64,000 bases of DNA, from NCBI RefSeq assembly GCF_016863495.1, contig NZ_BOOZ01000002.1, forward strand, positions 124,001-188,000, given 5' to 3'. This stretch comes from Micromonospora andamanensis (GTDB lineage: Bacteria; Actinomycetota; Actinomycetes; Mycobacteriales; Micromonosporaceae). Every line of letters begins with the position of its first letter. Position 1 is the first letter of the stretch. A program made the translations under genes and the position numbers. Positions 1 to 7,821 of this stretch are shown here, one piece after another. Under the pieces are notes generated by a model. It did no database searches. It saw only the letters and a list, made by a program, of their open reading frames with translations, and was not told the DNA's origin.

Positions 1-332
1 CCCGAACAGATGGAGAGCAGGCGCGCCCCGGCCCGGTGTGCCCGGCGCAGGGCGGCGACCAGACCGGGCGACGGTGTGCCGTGCACGTCGGGCACCCCGG
101 GAACGATTACCGTCGCGGCGGCGGCCAGCACGTCGAGTCCGTACGGGCTGTGCAGGCTGGCACCGCCGAGCAGCGGTACGGGGCCGGGGCGCTCGGCACA
201 GAGCCGCAGGTCGTACCAGGGCACGTCGAGCTCCGGTCGGGGCAGCCCGAAGACCTCCGTGACGATCCCGGTCTCGAAACCCGACATCCCGGGGTACGCG
301 AGCACGGCCACGCTGCGGCCGACCGGGTCCAT
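1..332 (-). CDS. GlxA-family transcriptional regulator, N-terminal part (cut by window edge)
   Basis: Only 110 codons are visible, reading leftward from an ATG at 332, because the gene runs off the window. They read as the DJ-1/PfpI-like domain that heads GlxA/FtrA-type regulators: an opening strand VAVLAYPGMSGFETG and a nucleophile-elbow-like SICSG at residues about 106-110. In that family a C-terminal AraC-type helix-turn-helix follows, which would lie outside the window. A TAACAT -10 box sits 6 nt before the ATG, so the mRNA may be leaderless. The gene diverges from the rhodanese gene across 71 bp, so that gene is a plausible target. The DJ-1-like call is fairly firm; the DNA-binding half is inferred. 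Confidence 0.7.
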   Translation of the reverse strand, partial: MDPVGRSVAVLAYPGMSGFETGIVTEVFGLPRPELDVPWYDLRLCAERPGPVPLLGGASLHSPYGLDVLAAAATVIVPGVPDVHGTPSPGLVAALRRAHRAGARLLSICS

Positions 333-338
333 GGCGGG

Positions 339-344
339 ATGTTA
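339..344 (-). promoter_or_regulatory. Leaderless-type -10 box of the GlxA-like regulator
   Basis: TAACAT on the minus strand ends 6 nt before the ATG at 332. It fits the actinobacterial TANNNT -10 pattern. No convincing -35 is visible. Confidence 0.4.
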
Positions 345-403
345 GCGGAGTACGGCGTCACCGCCACTCGTCCACCGGCCGGCTCGGGCCGACGATCGGG
401 GAC

Positions 404-862
404 ATGACCCGAGCATTCGCCGTACCGGCCGCCGACCCGCCGGCCGCTGTCGCCCATTTCCTCGCCCGGCTGAGCTTCGAGACCGACGTGGCCGACGTGC
501 ACGCCGACCTCACCGCCGTGGTGCCCGATCTCGTCGTGGTGGACTCGCGCGGCGACGCGGCCTGGGCACAGGGCCACCTGCCCGGTGCCGTGCACCTGCC
601 CACCGCCCTGATCGGCACGCGGGCCGCCGGGACGGTGCCGTCCGGCGCGCGGGTGGTCACCTACTGCTGGGGGCCGGGCTGTGACGGCGCCACCCGGGCG
701 GCGTTGGAGTTCGCCCGGCTCGGCCACCCGGTGAAGGAGATGCGCGGCGGCTACGAGTACTGGGTCCGGGAAGGGCTGCCCGTGGTGACCGCCAGCGGAG
801 TCACCCACCGCCCGGTGGACGACCTGACCGCCCCACGCGCCTCCGCCGCCTGCGACTGCTGA
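404..862 (+). CDS. Rhodanese-domain protein
   Basis: The 152-aa single rhodanese domain is predicted to be a cytoplasmic sulfurtransferase. The domain spans roughly residues 35-130: VVVDSRGDAAWAQGHLPGA is the classical strand and loop, and the active-site loop YCWGPGCDG supplies Cys88, with a second Cys at 93. Single-domain rhodaneses usually carry one loop cysteine, so the CxxxxC pair is a variant that might form a disulfide. The C-terminus ends CDC, giving two more thiols. The gene diverges from a GlxA-like regulator. The substrate cannot be told from sequence. No strong Shine-Dalgarno is visible before the ATG. Confidence 0.85.
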   Translation: MTRAFAVPAADPPAAVAHFLARLSFETDVADVHADLTAVVPDLVVVDSRGDAAWAQGHLPGAVHLPTALIGTRAAGTVPSGARVVTYCWGPGCDGATRAALEFARLGHPVKEMRGGYEYWVREGLPVVTASGVTHRPVDDLTAPRASAACDC

Positions 863-894
863 CCGTCGGGGGCGGAACGCCGTCACCCCGGGGG

Positions 895-1566
895 TCAGCC
901 GGCGTCGTCGTTGAGCTTCTCGCCCCGTCTGCGCAGCATCGACAGGCCGGGGATGCCCGCCACCGCGAGCTTGAGGTCCCGGGTCACGTCGAGCAGGTCG
1001 TGCAGGTCCGGGCCGACCCGGTCGAGGGTGGCCAGGATCGGCAGGACGTCGGCGGTGAGGTGCTGGCGCAGCTTGGGCAGCTCGTCGACAAGCCGGACCG
1101 CCGCGGTCAGCTCCTCGTGGCTGAGCTGCTCGACGAAGTGGTTGGCCATCGGGGCGGCTCGGCGCAGCGCCGGTTCGTACGCCGACAACAGCTCGGCCGC
1201 GGTGGCGGCGGCCTCGGCCGCCGTGCCCACCGTCTCGGCGGCCCGCCCGGCCACCGACCGGGCCGACTCCACCACTACCGCCGCAGCGCCGGCCACGGCT
1301 GTGGCGTTGTCCACAGCGGCGGTGGCGGCGGCACTGATCACCGCTACCTCACGGACGGCCACCTCGGCGTCGGTGACCATGCGGTCGGTCCGGTCCAGGG
1401 TCTGTTCGACCCGGTCAACCACCCCGTTGATCCTTGCCAGCAGCGCCTCCACCTCGTCGAGCACCGCGAACGCGCGGGCCGGGATGGCGGCGAAGGACGC
1501 GGCCTGGTCGAGGGCGGAACGGGTGAGACCGAGCACAGCTGTCGGCCGGGGAAGGGGGAGAGCCAT
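895..1566 (-). CDS. Hypothetical Ala-rich helical protein
   Basis: I do not recognise a specific function. The 223-aa product has no signal peptide or clear membrane span. Residues about 35-120 form a long Ala/Val/Thr-rich amphipathic helical stretch (from ARINGVVDRVEQTLDRTDRM onward) suggestive of a coiled coil. The C-terminal third is a more polar helical region ending in LSMLRRRGEKLNDD. Phasin-like or membrane-surface-associated roles are possible for such composition but nothing proves them. It is convergent with the rhodanese gene and lies downstream of the DUF6232 genes on the same strand. The ATG at 1566 is the natural start. Confidence 0.6.
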   Translation of the reverse strand: MALPLPRPTAVLGLTRSALDQAASFAAIPARAFAVLDEVEALLARINGVVDRVEQTLDRTDRMVTDAEVAVREVAVISAAATAAVDNATAVAGAAAVVVESARSVAGRAAETVGTAAEAAATAAELLSAYEPALRRAAPMANHFVEQLSHEELTAAVRLVDELPKLRQHLTADVLPILATLDRVGPDLHDLLDVTRDLKLAVAGIPGLSMLRRRGEKLNDDAG

Positions 1567-1611
1567 GGGATCAAGTGTGCGCCGGGCGGGCCAGGGCCGC
1601 CGGACGACGGG

Positions 1612-2091
1612 TCAATGATCGGTCTGCTGCTCGACGGCGCGCTGCACCGCGCGGTAGATCTGCCCGAAGCGCAGCGCGTCCGGGGTGCGCAGCACCATCA
1701 CCTCCTGCCGCCGGTACTGCACCCACAGCTCCAGCACCCGGTTGCCGCGTTCGTAGGAGCGGTCCAGCCAGCCGAGGGGTATCTCCAGGAACGGGACCAG
1801 GGCGAGCGGGACGATCACACAGGCGGCGAGCACGATCAGCGCCGGCAGCCACTCGCCCCGGTCCTGCGCGGACCAGGCCAGGGAGAGCACACAGACGAGC
1901 GCCACCAGCGGAGGCAGGGACAGCAGCAGAACCAGGACGCCCCGACCGAACACCCGACCGCGTACGGCGAGTGTGGTGCGGCCCTTGGCATGCCAGACGT
2001 AGGTGACCTCGGCGATCGGAATGACGTGTCCGCCGGCCCGGATCGCCTCGGAGGTCACCTGCACCGCGTCGTCCCGGTAATAGAGCGCCAT
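1612..2091 (-). CDS. DUF6232-family membrane protein (copy 1)
   Basis: The 159-aa protein has the DUF6232 layout: an N-terminal beta-rich segment (ALYYRDDAVQVTSEAIRAGG ... ITEVTYVWH-like), two adjacent hydrophobic spans around residues 50-72 and 82-105, then a cytoplasmic-looking C-terminal half. Residues LRTPDALRFGQIYRAVQRA near the C-terminus are identical to the neighbouring copy, so the two genes are a tandem duplication. Function is unknown for the family. A GTG three bases upstream (2094) is an alternative start. A TAGGCT -10 box 5 nt upstream of the ATG suggests leaderless transcription. Confidence 0.7.
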   Translation of the reverse strand: MALYYRDDAVQVTSEAIRAGGHVIPIAEVTYVWHAKGRTTLAVRGRVFGRGVLVLLLSLPPLVALVCVLSLAWSAQDRGEWLPALIVLAACVIVPLALVPFLEIPLGWLDRSYERGNRVLELWVQYRRQEVMVLRTPDALRFGQIYRAVQRAVEQQTDH

Positions 2092-2139
2092 CACTAAGCC
2101 TAAGCACCCCCGGACAACTTCGCGTAGCCGGGCGGTCGC

Positions 2140-2709
2140 TCAGCGTCGGCGGGGCGGTATCGGTCGGCCGGCCTCCATGGCCCGCTGCACGGCGCGGTAG
2201 ATCTGCCCGAAACGCAGCGCGTCCGGAGTGCGGAGCAGTTGCACGGGCCGACCTCGCCAGCGGAGCCAGATCTCGCGCTGCCGGCTGCCCCGGGCGTAGG
2301 AGCGGTCAAGGTGCTCGAAGAGGAAGTCGGCGACCGGCCCGACGGCCAGCCCGACAAGCACCGAAGCCCCGATGACCGCGATCGTGATGGTGGCCGAGCG
2401 GTCCAGCCAGACGGCCAGCGCCACTCCGGCGGCGGCGGCGACGAGCGGGGCGACGAGCGCGGCGCCGATGGCGCCCCGCCCGGCCAGCACCCGCCAGGAG
2501 AGGGTGCCGTGCTGGTGCCAGATCTCGGTGATCTCGGCCAGCGGGTAGACCCGGCCCTCGACTGTCACCGCGGCCGAGGTGACCCGCACCAGCCGGTCGT
2601 CGTAGTAGGTGACCACGGGACGCCTGTCGACCGGCCCGTGCGCCACTCGCGGGTGGGCCGCCGGCATCCCGGCTCGGCCGCCGCGCGGCTCAGGCTGACC
2701 AGGCTTCAT
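2140..2709 (-). CDS. DUF6232-family membrane protein (copy 2)
   Basis: This is the paralogue of the gene just downstream, 189 aa. The longer open frame reaching 3021 is antisense to the enoyl-CoA hydratase. The ATG at 2709 is preferred because GGGAG lies 7 nt upstream. A Pro/Gly/Arg-rich leader of about 30 residues precedes the DUF6232 core (VTYYDDRLVRVTSAAVTVEG), two transmembrane spans (about 90-110 and 112-132), and the shared C-terminal block LRTPDALRFGQIYRAVQRA. It diverges from the enoyl-CoA hydratase. The role is unknown; conservation of the C-terminal block in both copies suggests it carries the common function. Confidence 0.7.
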   Translation of the reverse strand: MKPGQPEPRGGRAGMPAAHPRVAHGPVDRRPVVTYYDDRLVRVTSAAVTVEGRVYPLAEITEIWHQHGTLSWRVLAGRGAIGAALVAPLVAAAAGVALAVWLDRSATITIAVIGASVLVGLAVGPVADFLFEHLDRSYARGSRQREIWLRWRGRPVQLLRTPDALRFGQIYRAVQRAMEAGRPIPPRRR

Positions 2710-2809
2710 CGTGCGACTCCCGACTGACGGGGCTGGCACCACACTACTTACCCCAACGAGCCGGGTCGTAAGGTTGGCACGCGACTTCGACGAGGAAGTG
2801 AGGCTCAGC

Positions 2810-3583
2810 GTGGGCGAGTTCGTGCGGCTGGAGACCCGGGACGGCATCGGCACCATCCGGCTGGAGCGGCCACCGATGAACGCCCTCAACACCCAGGTGC
2901 AGGAGGAGTTGCGCGCCGCCGCGACCGCCGCCACCGCCGACGCCGGCATCCGCGCGGTCATCGTGTACGGCGGGGAGAAGGTCTTCGCTGCCGGCGCGGA
3001 CATCAAGGAGATGGCGGGCATGTCCTACGTGGACATGGCGGAGCGGGCCGCCGACCTGTCCAGCGCACTCGGCGCGATCGCCCGGATCCCCAAGCCCGTC
3101 GTGGCCGCGATCACCGGCTACGCCCTCGGCGGCGGTTGCGAGCTGGCGTTGGCCTGCGACTGGCGGGTGGTGGCCGAGGACGCCAAGCTCGGCCAGCCCG
3201 AGATCAAGCTCGGCATCATCCCCGGCGCCGGCGGCACCCAGCGGTTGGCCCGGCTGGTCGGCCCGGCCCGCGCCAAGGACCTGATCATGTCGGGCCGGAT
3301 GGTGGACGCGCAGGAGGCGCTGCGGATCGGCCTGGCCGACCGGATCGCTCCGGCGGTCGAGGTCTACGACACAGCGGTGGCGATGGTCCGGCCGTATCTC
3401 GACGGGCCGGTGCAGGCGCTGCGGGCGGCCAAGCTCGCCGTCGACGGCGGTCTGGACATGGACCTGTCCTCGGGTCTGGCTTGGGAGAGCCAGCTCTTCG
3501 CGGCGCTGTTCGCCACCGACGACCGGCGCGAGGGAATGGCGGCCTTCGTGGCGAAGCGGAAGCCGGACTTCACCGGCCGCTGA
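2810..3583 (+). CDS. Enoyl-CoA hydratase/isomerase family protein
   Basis: The 257-aa crotonase-fold enzyme is predicted to hydrate 2-enoyl-CoA esters in fatty-acid or amino-acid breakdown. The first oxyanion-hole loop AAGADIKEM, the second ALGGGCELALACD, and QPEIKLGIIPGAGG are all present. The two acidic residues expected for a true hydratase (Glu in GGGCELA and in QPEI) are kept. The frame is open to 2711, but GTG at 2810 is preceded by GTGAGG with 6-nt spacing and gives the family length. A TAAGGT box at 2769-2774 could be the -10 element. The electron-transfer flavoprotein genes nearby fit a beta-oxidation context, although they are not in the same operon. Confidence 0.9.
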   Translation: MGEFVRLETRDGIGTIRLERPPMNALNTQVQEELRAAATAATADAGIRAVIVYGGEKVFAAGADIKEMAGMSYVDMAERAADLSSALGAIARIPKPVVAAITGYALGGGCELALACDWRVVAEDAKLGQPEIKLGIIPGAGGTQRLARLVGPARAKDLIMSGRMVDAQEALRIGLADRIAPAVEVYDTAVAMVRPYLDGPVQALRAAKLAVDGGLDMDLSSGLAWESQLFAALFATDDRREGMAAFVAKRKPDFTGR

Positions 3584-3597
3584 GCGCGCGAGAACGG

Positions 3598-3626
3598 TTC
3601 ACATTCCTTCTACCGGCCAGTAGCGT
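3598..3626 (+). promoter_or_regulatory. Sigma-70-type promoter of the acetolactate-synthase-like gene
   Basis: TTCACA (3598-3603), a 17-nt spacer and TAGCGT (3621-3626) match the actinobacterial housekeeping pattern. A start site near 3633 would give a short leader carrying AAGGAG at 3649-3654 before the ATG at 3660. Confidence 0.5.
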
Positions 3627-3659
3627 GTGACTCCGGTCAGGCGACGAGAAGGAGCGGGA

Positions 3660-5282
3660 ATGACGGAGCGGATCGAAGGCCACGGTGGGGAACTCGCCCT
3701 CGCGGCGCTGCGTGCGTACGGGGTGCGGGAGATGTTCACCCTCTCCGGTGGGCACGTGTTCCCGCTCTACGACGCCGCGCACAAGACCGACTTCCCGATC
3801 TACGACGTGCGGCACGAGCAGTCCGCCGTCTTCGCCGCCGAGGCGGTGGCGAAGCTCCAGCGCCGACCCGGGCTGGCCGCACTCACCGCCGGCCCCGGCG
3901 TGACAAACGGCATCTCCGGGCTCACCAGCGCCTTCTTCAACGCCTCGCCGGTGCTGGTGCTCGGCGGTCGGGCACCTCAGTTCCGCTGGGGCTCGGGCAG
4001 CCTCCAGGAGATGGACCATCTCCCGCTCGTCGCCCCGGTCACCAAGCACGCGGAGACGGTGTTCAGCGCGGACGACATCCCCCGGGCGGTGGCCGCCGCG
4101 CTGACCACCGCGCTCACCCCGCACCGGGGTCCGGTGTTCCTGGACTTCCCGCTGGAGGCGATCTTCTCGGTCGGCGACGCGGAGCTTCCGGCCGGCCCGC
4201 AGCTCAGCCCGCTCGAAGCCGACCCTGACGAGGTGGCCAGCGCCGCCCGCCTGATCGCGGGGGCGGCCCGTCCGGTGATCATCGCCGGATCGGACGTCTG
4301 GACCGGCGACGCGGTGGACGAGCTGCGCGCCGCCGCCGAGGCGCTCACCGTGCCGGTCTTCACAAACGGCATGGGCCGGGGCGCCCTGCCGCCGGAGCAT
4401 CCGCTGGCCTTCGCCAAGGCACGCCGGGTGGCCCTGTCCAACGCCGACGTGGTGGTGGTGATCGGCACCCCGCTGGACTTCCGGCTCTCCTTCGGCGACT
4501 TCGGCGAGGCGCAGGTGGTGCACATCGTCGACGCGCCCAGCCAGCGTGCCGGCCACGTACAACCCGCCGCCGCCCCCGCCGGTGACCTGCGCGGCATCCT
4601 CACCGCCCTGGCCGATCACCCCGGCGACCGGGTCGACCACGACGACTGGGTCGCCCAGTTGCGGACCGCGGAGGACGCCGCGAAGGCACGCGACGCCGAG
4701 GAGATGGCCGCCGAGACCGACCCGATCCGCCCGGCCCGGATCTACGGCGAACTGCGCAAGGTGCTCGCCCGCGACGCGGTCACCATCGGCGACGGCGGCG
4801 ACTTCGTCTCCTACGCCGGGCGTTACCTGGAGCCGGCCCAGCCCGGCACCTGGCTCGACCCCGGCCCCTACGGCTGCCTCGGCACCGGCATGGGCTACGC
4901 GATGGGTGCCCGGGTCACCCACCCGGACCGGCAGGTCTGCGTACTCATGGGCGACGGCGCGGCCGGCTTCTCGCTGATGGACGTGGAGTCACTGGTCCGG
5001 CAGAAGCTGCCGGTGGTCATCGTGGTCGGCAACAACGGCATCTGGGGGCTGGAGAAGCACCCGATGCGGGCCATGTACGGCTACGACGTGGCCGCCGACC
5101 TTCAGCCCGAGCTGCGGTACGACCGGGTGGTCGGCGCGCTCGGCGGTGCGGGCGAGACGGTCGCCAAGGCCACCGAGCTGGGTCCGGCCCTGCAACGGGC
5201 CTTCGACGCCGGGGTGCCGTACCTGGTGAACGTGCTCACCGATCCGGCCGACGCGTACCCCCGTTCCTCGAACCTGGCCTGA
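3660..5282 (+). CDS. Acetolactate-synthase-like thiamine-diphosphate enzyme
   Basis: The 540-aa protein has the three-domain layout of the POX/AHAS/oxalyl-CoA decarboxylase superfamily: an N-terminal pyrimidine-binding domain with the activating Glu in RHEQSAVFAAEA, a central Rossmann-like domain (about 190-320), and a C-terminal pyrophosphate domain with the GDG...NN motif (GDGAAGF through VGNN). It resembles the mycobacterial proteins annotated IlvG rather than the main IlvB. No small regulatory subunit is nearby. Substrate could be pyruvate or a 2-hydroxyacyl-CoA, so I leave the reaction open. The ATG follows AAGGAG with 5-nt spacing. Confidence 0.85.
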   Translation: MTERIEGHGGELALAALRAYGVREMFTLSGGHVFPLYDAAHKTDFPIYDVRHEQSAVFAAEAVAKLQRRPGLAALTAGPGVTNGISGLTSAFFNASPVLVLGGRAPQFRWGSGSLQEMDHLPLVAPVTKHAETVFSADDIPRAVAAALTTALTPHRGPVFLDFPLEAIFSVGDAELPAGPQLSPLEADPDEVASAARLIAGAARPVIIAGSDVWTGDAVDELRAAAEALTVPVFTNGMGRGALPPEHPLAFAKARRVALSNADVVVVIGTPLDFRLSFGDFGEAQVVHIVDAPSQRAGHVQPAAAPAGDLRGILTALADHPGDRVDHDDWVAQLRTAEDAAKARDAEEMAAETDPIRPARIYGELRKVLARDAVTIGDGGDFVSYAGRYLEPAQPGTWLDPGPYGCLGTGMGYAMGARVTHPDRQVCVLMGDGAAGFSLMDVESLVRQKLPVVIVVGNNGIWGLEKHPMRAMYGYDVAADLQPELRYDRVVGALGGAGETVAKATELGPALQRAFDAGVPYLVNVLTDPADAYPRSSNLA

Positions 5283-5303
5283 CCGGGGCGCCCCCCGCCC
5301 CGG
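5283..5303. terminator. Bidirectional hairpin between convergent genes
   Basis: A perfect 8-bp stem (CCGGGGCG / CGCCCCGG) with a 5-C loop lies between the TPP-enzyme stop and the stop of the minus-strand PLDc_N gene. No U tract follows, as is usual in high-GC actinobacteria. Confidence 0.55.
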
Positions 5304-5306
5304 CCG

Positions 5307-5720
5307 TCACACCTCGGGGCGGGGTTCCTCGCGCGGCGGCTCACCCTCGCGCTTGCGCAGGTCGTCCTCGCGCTTGCGCAGGTCCTCCTCCCAGCGGCGG
5401 AAGAGTTCCTGGTCCTCCTGGCGCGAGCGCTCCTCGATCGAGCGGAGGAACTCCGGGTCGTCGTCCGGGGCGAGCGGCCGGGGACGCTCGGCCGGGCGCG
5501 CGCCCGGAGCCCAGGACGTCGACCCGCCGACGGCCTTGCGCTCCCGCCCGGCGACGAACCAGGCGATCGAGCCGACCAGCGGGAAGAAGAGGATGATCAG
5601 CAACCAGGCGATCCGGGGAAGGTGGCGGATGCCGTCCTCCTCGGCGGAGAGGCAACTGATCAGGGCACAGACGGCGAGGACGACCTGCACCAGGAAGAGG
5701 AGGATGTACAGCCGGGCCAT
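5307..5720 (-). CDS. PLDc_N-type membrane protein
   Basis: The 137-aa protein has two N-terminal transmembrane helices (LYILLFLVQVVLAVCALISC and IAWLLIILFFPLVGSIAWFV) of the kind grouped as 'phospholipase D nuclease N-terminal' domains. A Pro/Arg-rich linker follows, then a highly charged C-terminal tail with a repeated DLRKRE unit that probably forms a helix. The catalytic HKD phospholipase domain is absent, so no enzymatic activity is expected. It is likely a small membrane anchor or scaffold. The ATG at 5720 is the only sensible start. Confidence 0.75.
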   Translation of the reverse strand: MARLYILLFLVQVVLAVCALISCLSAEEDGIRHLPRIAWLLIILFFPLVGSIAWFVAGRERKAVGGSTSWAPGARPAERPRPLAPDDDPEFLRSIEERSRQEDQELFRRWEEDLRKREDDLRKREGEPPREEPRPEV

Positions 5721-5750
5721 GTAACCATCATTACCTACCTTGCACAGCGG

Positions 5751-6053
5751 TCACAGCCCGCGCAGCACCAGCAGCGCTCCGAGGACCGCGAATCCGGCGG
5801 CGGCCAGCCCTACCAGGGCGAGGTGTCGGCCGCCGGCGCGGGACACCCCGCTGCCGGTGGCCCGCCGCCAACAGAGCGTGACGACCGTGCCCCAGCCGAT
5901 GATGGCCAACGCCGCCGGCCTCGCCCCGCCCCGCCCCCCGGTGAGCGCGAGTCGTACCGCAAGCATTGTCACCACCGTCAGCGTGAGCAGGGTGCGCCGC
6001 CAGGCAAGCCTGGTGCGTTCGCGTTGCAGACCCGGGTCGCGGAGCGTGGTCAT
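5751..6053 (-). CDS. DUF202 small membrane protein (downstream gene)
   Basis: The 100-aa protein opens with MTTLRDPGLQRERTRLAWRRT, the signature start of DUF202 proteins, followed by three hydrophobic spans (about residues 21-42, 46-64 and 78-98). Function is unknown. Its ATG overlaps the stop of the upstream DUF202 gene by 4 nt (ATGA at 6050-6053), so the two are translationally coupled and probably form a complex. Longer upstream frames are only continuations through the neighbouring gene. Confidence 0.8.
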   Translation of the reverse strand: MTTLRDPGLQRERTRLAWRRTLLTLTVVTMLAVRLALTGGRGGARPAALAIIGWGTVVTLCWRRATGSGVSRAGGRHLALVGLAAAGFAVLGALLVLRGL

Positions 6054-6430
6054 CCGTTTATCGCACCCGCCAGCACCGCCACCACCAGCGACAACGCGCC
6101 GAGGCCGACGACCAGGGCGAGGACGGCCGGAAAGCGGGAGGCAGGCAGTTCCTCGCCGAGCCGGATGGCCCGTTCGGTACGTGCCCAGTGGTCGACGGCC
6201 CGGATGGCGACCACGCCGCCGAGCAGCAGCAGCACCACGGCGATCGCCTCGCGCAGGTGGACCAGGGACAGGGTCGGCAGGAACTGCGCGGCGGCGAGCC
6301 CCCCGGCGATCAACGCCAGGCCGGTACGCAGCCAGGCCAGGAACGTGCGTTCGTTGGCCAGGGAGAAGCGGTAGTCGGGGGTGTTGCCCACCGACCGCAA
6401 CTCCTGCGGATCGAACCAGTTCCTGATCAT
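6050..6430 (-). CDS. YidH/DUF202 membrane protein (upstream gene)
   Basis: The 126-aa protein is a YidH-type DUF202 member. After a short soluble start it has YRFSLANERTFLAWLRTGLA, the conserved DUF202 entry motif, then three transmembrane spans (about 35-55, 62-80 and 103-124). The ATG at 6430 is preferred; a GTG at 6439 is possible. It is coupled by a 4-nt overlap to a second DUF202 protein, a common arrangement of two-gene DUF202 operons. The biochemical role is unknown. It diverges from a GNAT acetyltransferase gene. Confidence 0.8.
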   Translation of the reverse strand: MIRNWFDPQELRSVGNTPDYRFSLANERTFLAWLRTGLALIAGGLAAAQFLPTLSLVHLREAIAVVLLLLGGVVAIRAVDHWARTERAIRLGEELPASRFPAVLALVVGLGALSLVVAVLAGAING

Positions 6431-6468
6431 CTGCCACACGCGTGTGATTATCCGGTGCCCAGCGGGAA

Positions 6469-6474
6469 TAGTTT
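6469..6474 (+). promoter_or_regulatory. Leaderless-type -10 box of the GNAT gene
   Basis: TAGTTT ends 6 nt before the ATG at 6481. GGGAGC between them could act as a short ribosome site if transcription begins earlier. Confidence 0.4.
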
Positions 6475-6480
6475 GGGAGC

Positions 6481-7278
6481 ATGACGGATCTTGATGCGAC
6501 CACCCTGCGTGCGGCGTACGACAACCAACTGCGGCCGGATCTGCCGGACCCGGTGCCCGACGGCGTGGTGGTGGAGTCCGACGGTCCGTTGTTCCGGGTG
6601 CTGGGCCTGGATCAGCGGGGCATGGTGACCTACCGCGACCTCGGCGGGCTGGCCGGAGCCGACCTCGACGAGCTGATCGCCCGGCAGGTGGCGGTGTTCC
6701 GCGAGCGGGGCGAGCCGGTCGAGTGGAAGCTGCACGGCCACGACCAGCCGGCCGACCTGCCGCAGCGCCTGCGAGCCGCCGGCTTCGTGCCGGAGGAGCA
6801 GGAGACAGTGGTGGTCGGCCCGGTCGCCCCGCTGGCCTCCGCACTGCCTGTCGTCCCCGAGGGCGTACGCCTGCGTGAGGTGACCGGGCGCGCGGACCTG
6901 GACCGGATCGCGGCGCTGAAGACCCAGGTGTGGGGACGTGACCTGTCCGGGCTGGCCGACGCGCTGGACCGGGAGATCACCGCCGATCCGCAGTCGATCA
7001 CCGTCGTGGTGGCCGAGGCGGGGGAGACGATGGTGAGCGCCGGGTGGGTGCGCTACCCGACCGACAGCACGTTCGCCACCCTCTGGGGCGGCTCGACCCT
7101 GCCGCAGTGGCGGCGTAAGGGCATCTACCGCGCGTTGGTCTCCTACCGGGCCCGACTGGCCGGGCCGCGTGGTCGGACGTTGGTCCAGGTCGACGCGTCG
7201 GACGAGAGCCGGCCGGTGCTGGAGCGGCTCGGGCTCGTCCCGGTCACCACCACCACGCCCTACGTCTACACTCCGTGA
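6481..7278 (+). CDS. GNAT-family N-acetyltransferase
   Basis: The 265-aa protein has an N-terminal helical half (about 1-115) and a GNAT fold in the C-terminal half. The acetyl-CoA-binding region is WGGSTLPQWRRKGIYRALVSYRA (quoted as QWRRKGIYRALV), equivalent to the R/Q-x-x-G-x-G/A loop, followed by LVQVDASDESRPVLERLGL, the typical GNAT closing strand. The acceptor substrate cannot be predicted. The stop overlaps the GTG of the next gene by 4 nt, so the two are coupled. Confidence 0.85.
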   Translation: MTDLDATTLRAAYDNQLRPDLPDPVPDGVVVESDGPLFRVLGLDQRGMVTYRDLGGLAGADLDELIARQVAVFRERGEPVEWKLHGHDQPADLPQRLRAAGFVPEEQETVVVGPVAPLASALPVVPEGVRLREVTGRADLDRIAALKTQVWGRDLSGLADALDREITADPQSITVVVAEAGETMVSAGWVRYPTDSTFATLWGGSTLPQWRRKGIYRALVSYRARLAGPRGRTLVQVDASDESRPVLERLGLVPVTTTTPYVYTP

Positions 7279-7697
7279 TCATGGGCCAGCGGCTGACGGA
7301 CGACGAGAAAATGACCCTGAAGACGGGCGCCTTCGGTGCGGTGTTCATGGTCTCGAACGCCGACCCGGGGGTGCTCGCGCTGTTTCGCGAGAGCTTCGCC
7401 GCCTCCGGGGCGATGGCCGACGCCAGTGGCGTGGTGAAGGAGGCGTTGACGAGCGGGCCGCTGCCGAAACTGCCGCGCGACTCGGCGCTGGAGGTGGAGT
7501 CGGTGGTGCTGCCGGCGCTGCGGCGGGGTGTCGAGATCCTGACCGAGAAGGTCCCTCAGGACGTCTCGGTCTACCGCGCCGTGGTGCTGGCGGCGGCCGA
7601 CCGTACGGCCCGTGCCCACGACGGTGTCAGCCCGGCCGAGGCCGCTGTCATCGAACGGATCAGGGGCGTGCTGGGCGTCGATGCTACTGACAGGTAA
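7275..7697 (+). CDS. Hypothetical protein coupled to the GNAT gene
   Basis: I do not recognise a named family. The 140-aa product is mostly helical, without signal peptide or membrane span. It contains DDEKMTLKTGAFGAVFMVSNAD near its start and a helical C-terminus with PAEAAVIERIRGVLG. GTG at 7275 overlaps the preceding stop as GTGA; an ATG at 7281 is an alternative. The coupling suggests it works with, or is a target of, the acetyltransferase, but that is inference only. Confidence 0.6.
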   Translation: MIMGQRLTDDEKMTLKTGAFGAVFMVSNADPGVLALFRESFAASGAMADASGVVKEALTSGPLPKLPRDSALEVESVVLPALRRGVEILTEKVPQDVSVYRAVVLAAADRTARAHDGVSPAEAAVIERIRGVLGVDATDR

Positions 7698-7821
7698 CAT
7701 GGGCGCCGTGGGCAACCGCACAACAGCCCATGGTTGACCGGACGGCACCGCACGCGCGAGGCTGCGCCCAGATCCGGGCGAAAAGATCACATAACCACAG
7801 CAGGAGGGTCGTCGAAGCGCG

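Noticed and set aside
3570..4922. 450-aa minus-strand open frame opposite the TPP enzyme
   Set aside because: It mirrors the coding strand of a well-supported gene; composition is His/Gly/Arg-rich without any domain, typical of shadow frames in high-GC DNA.
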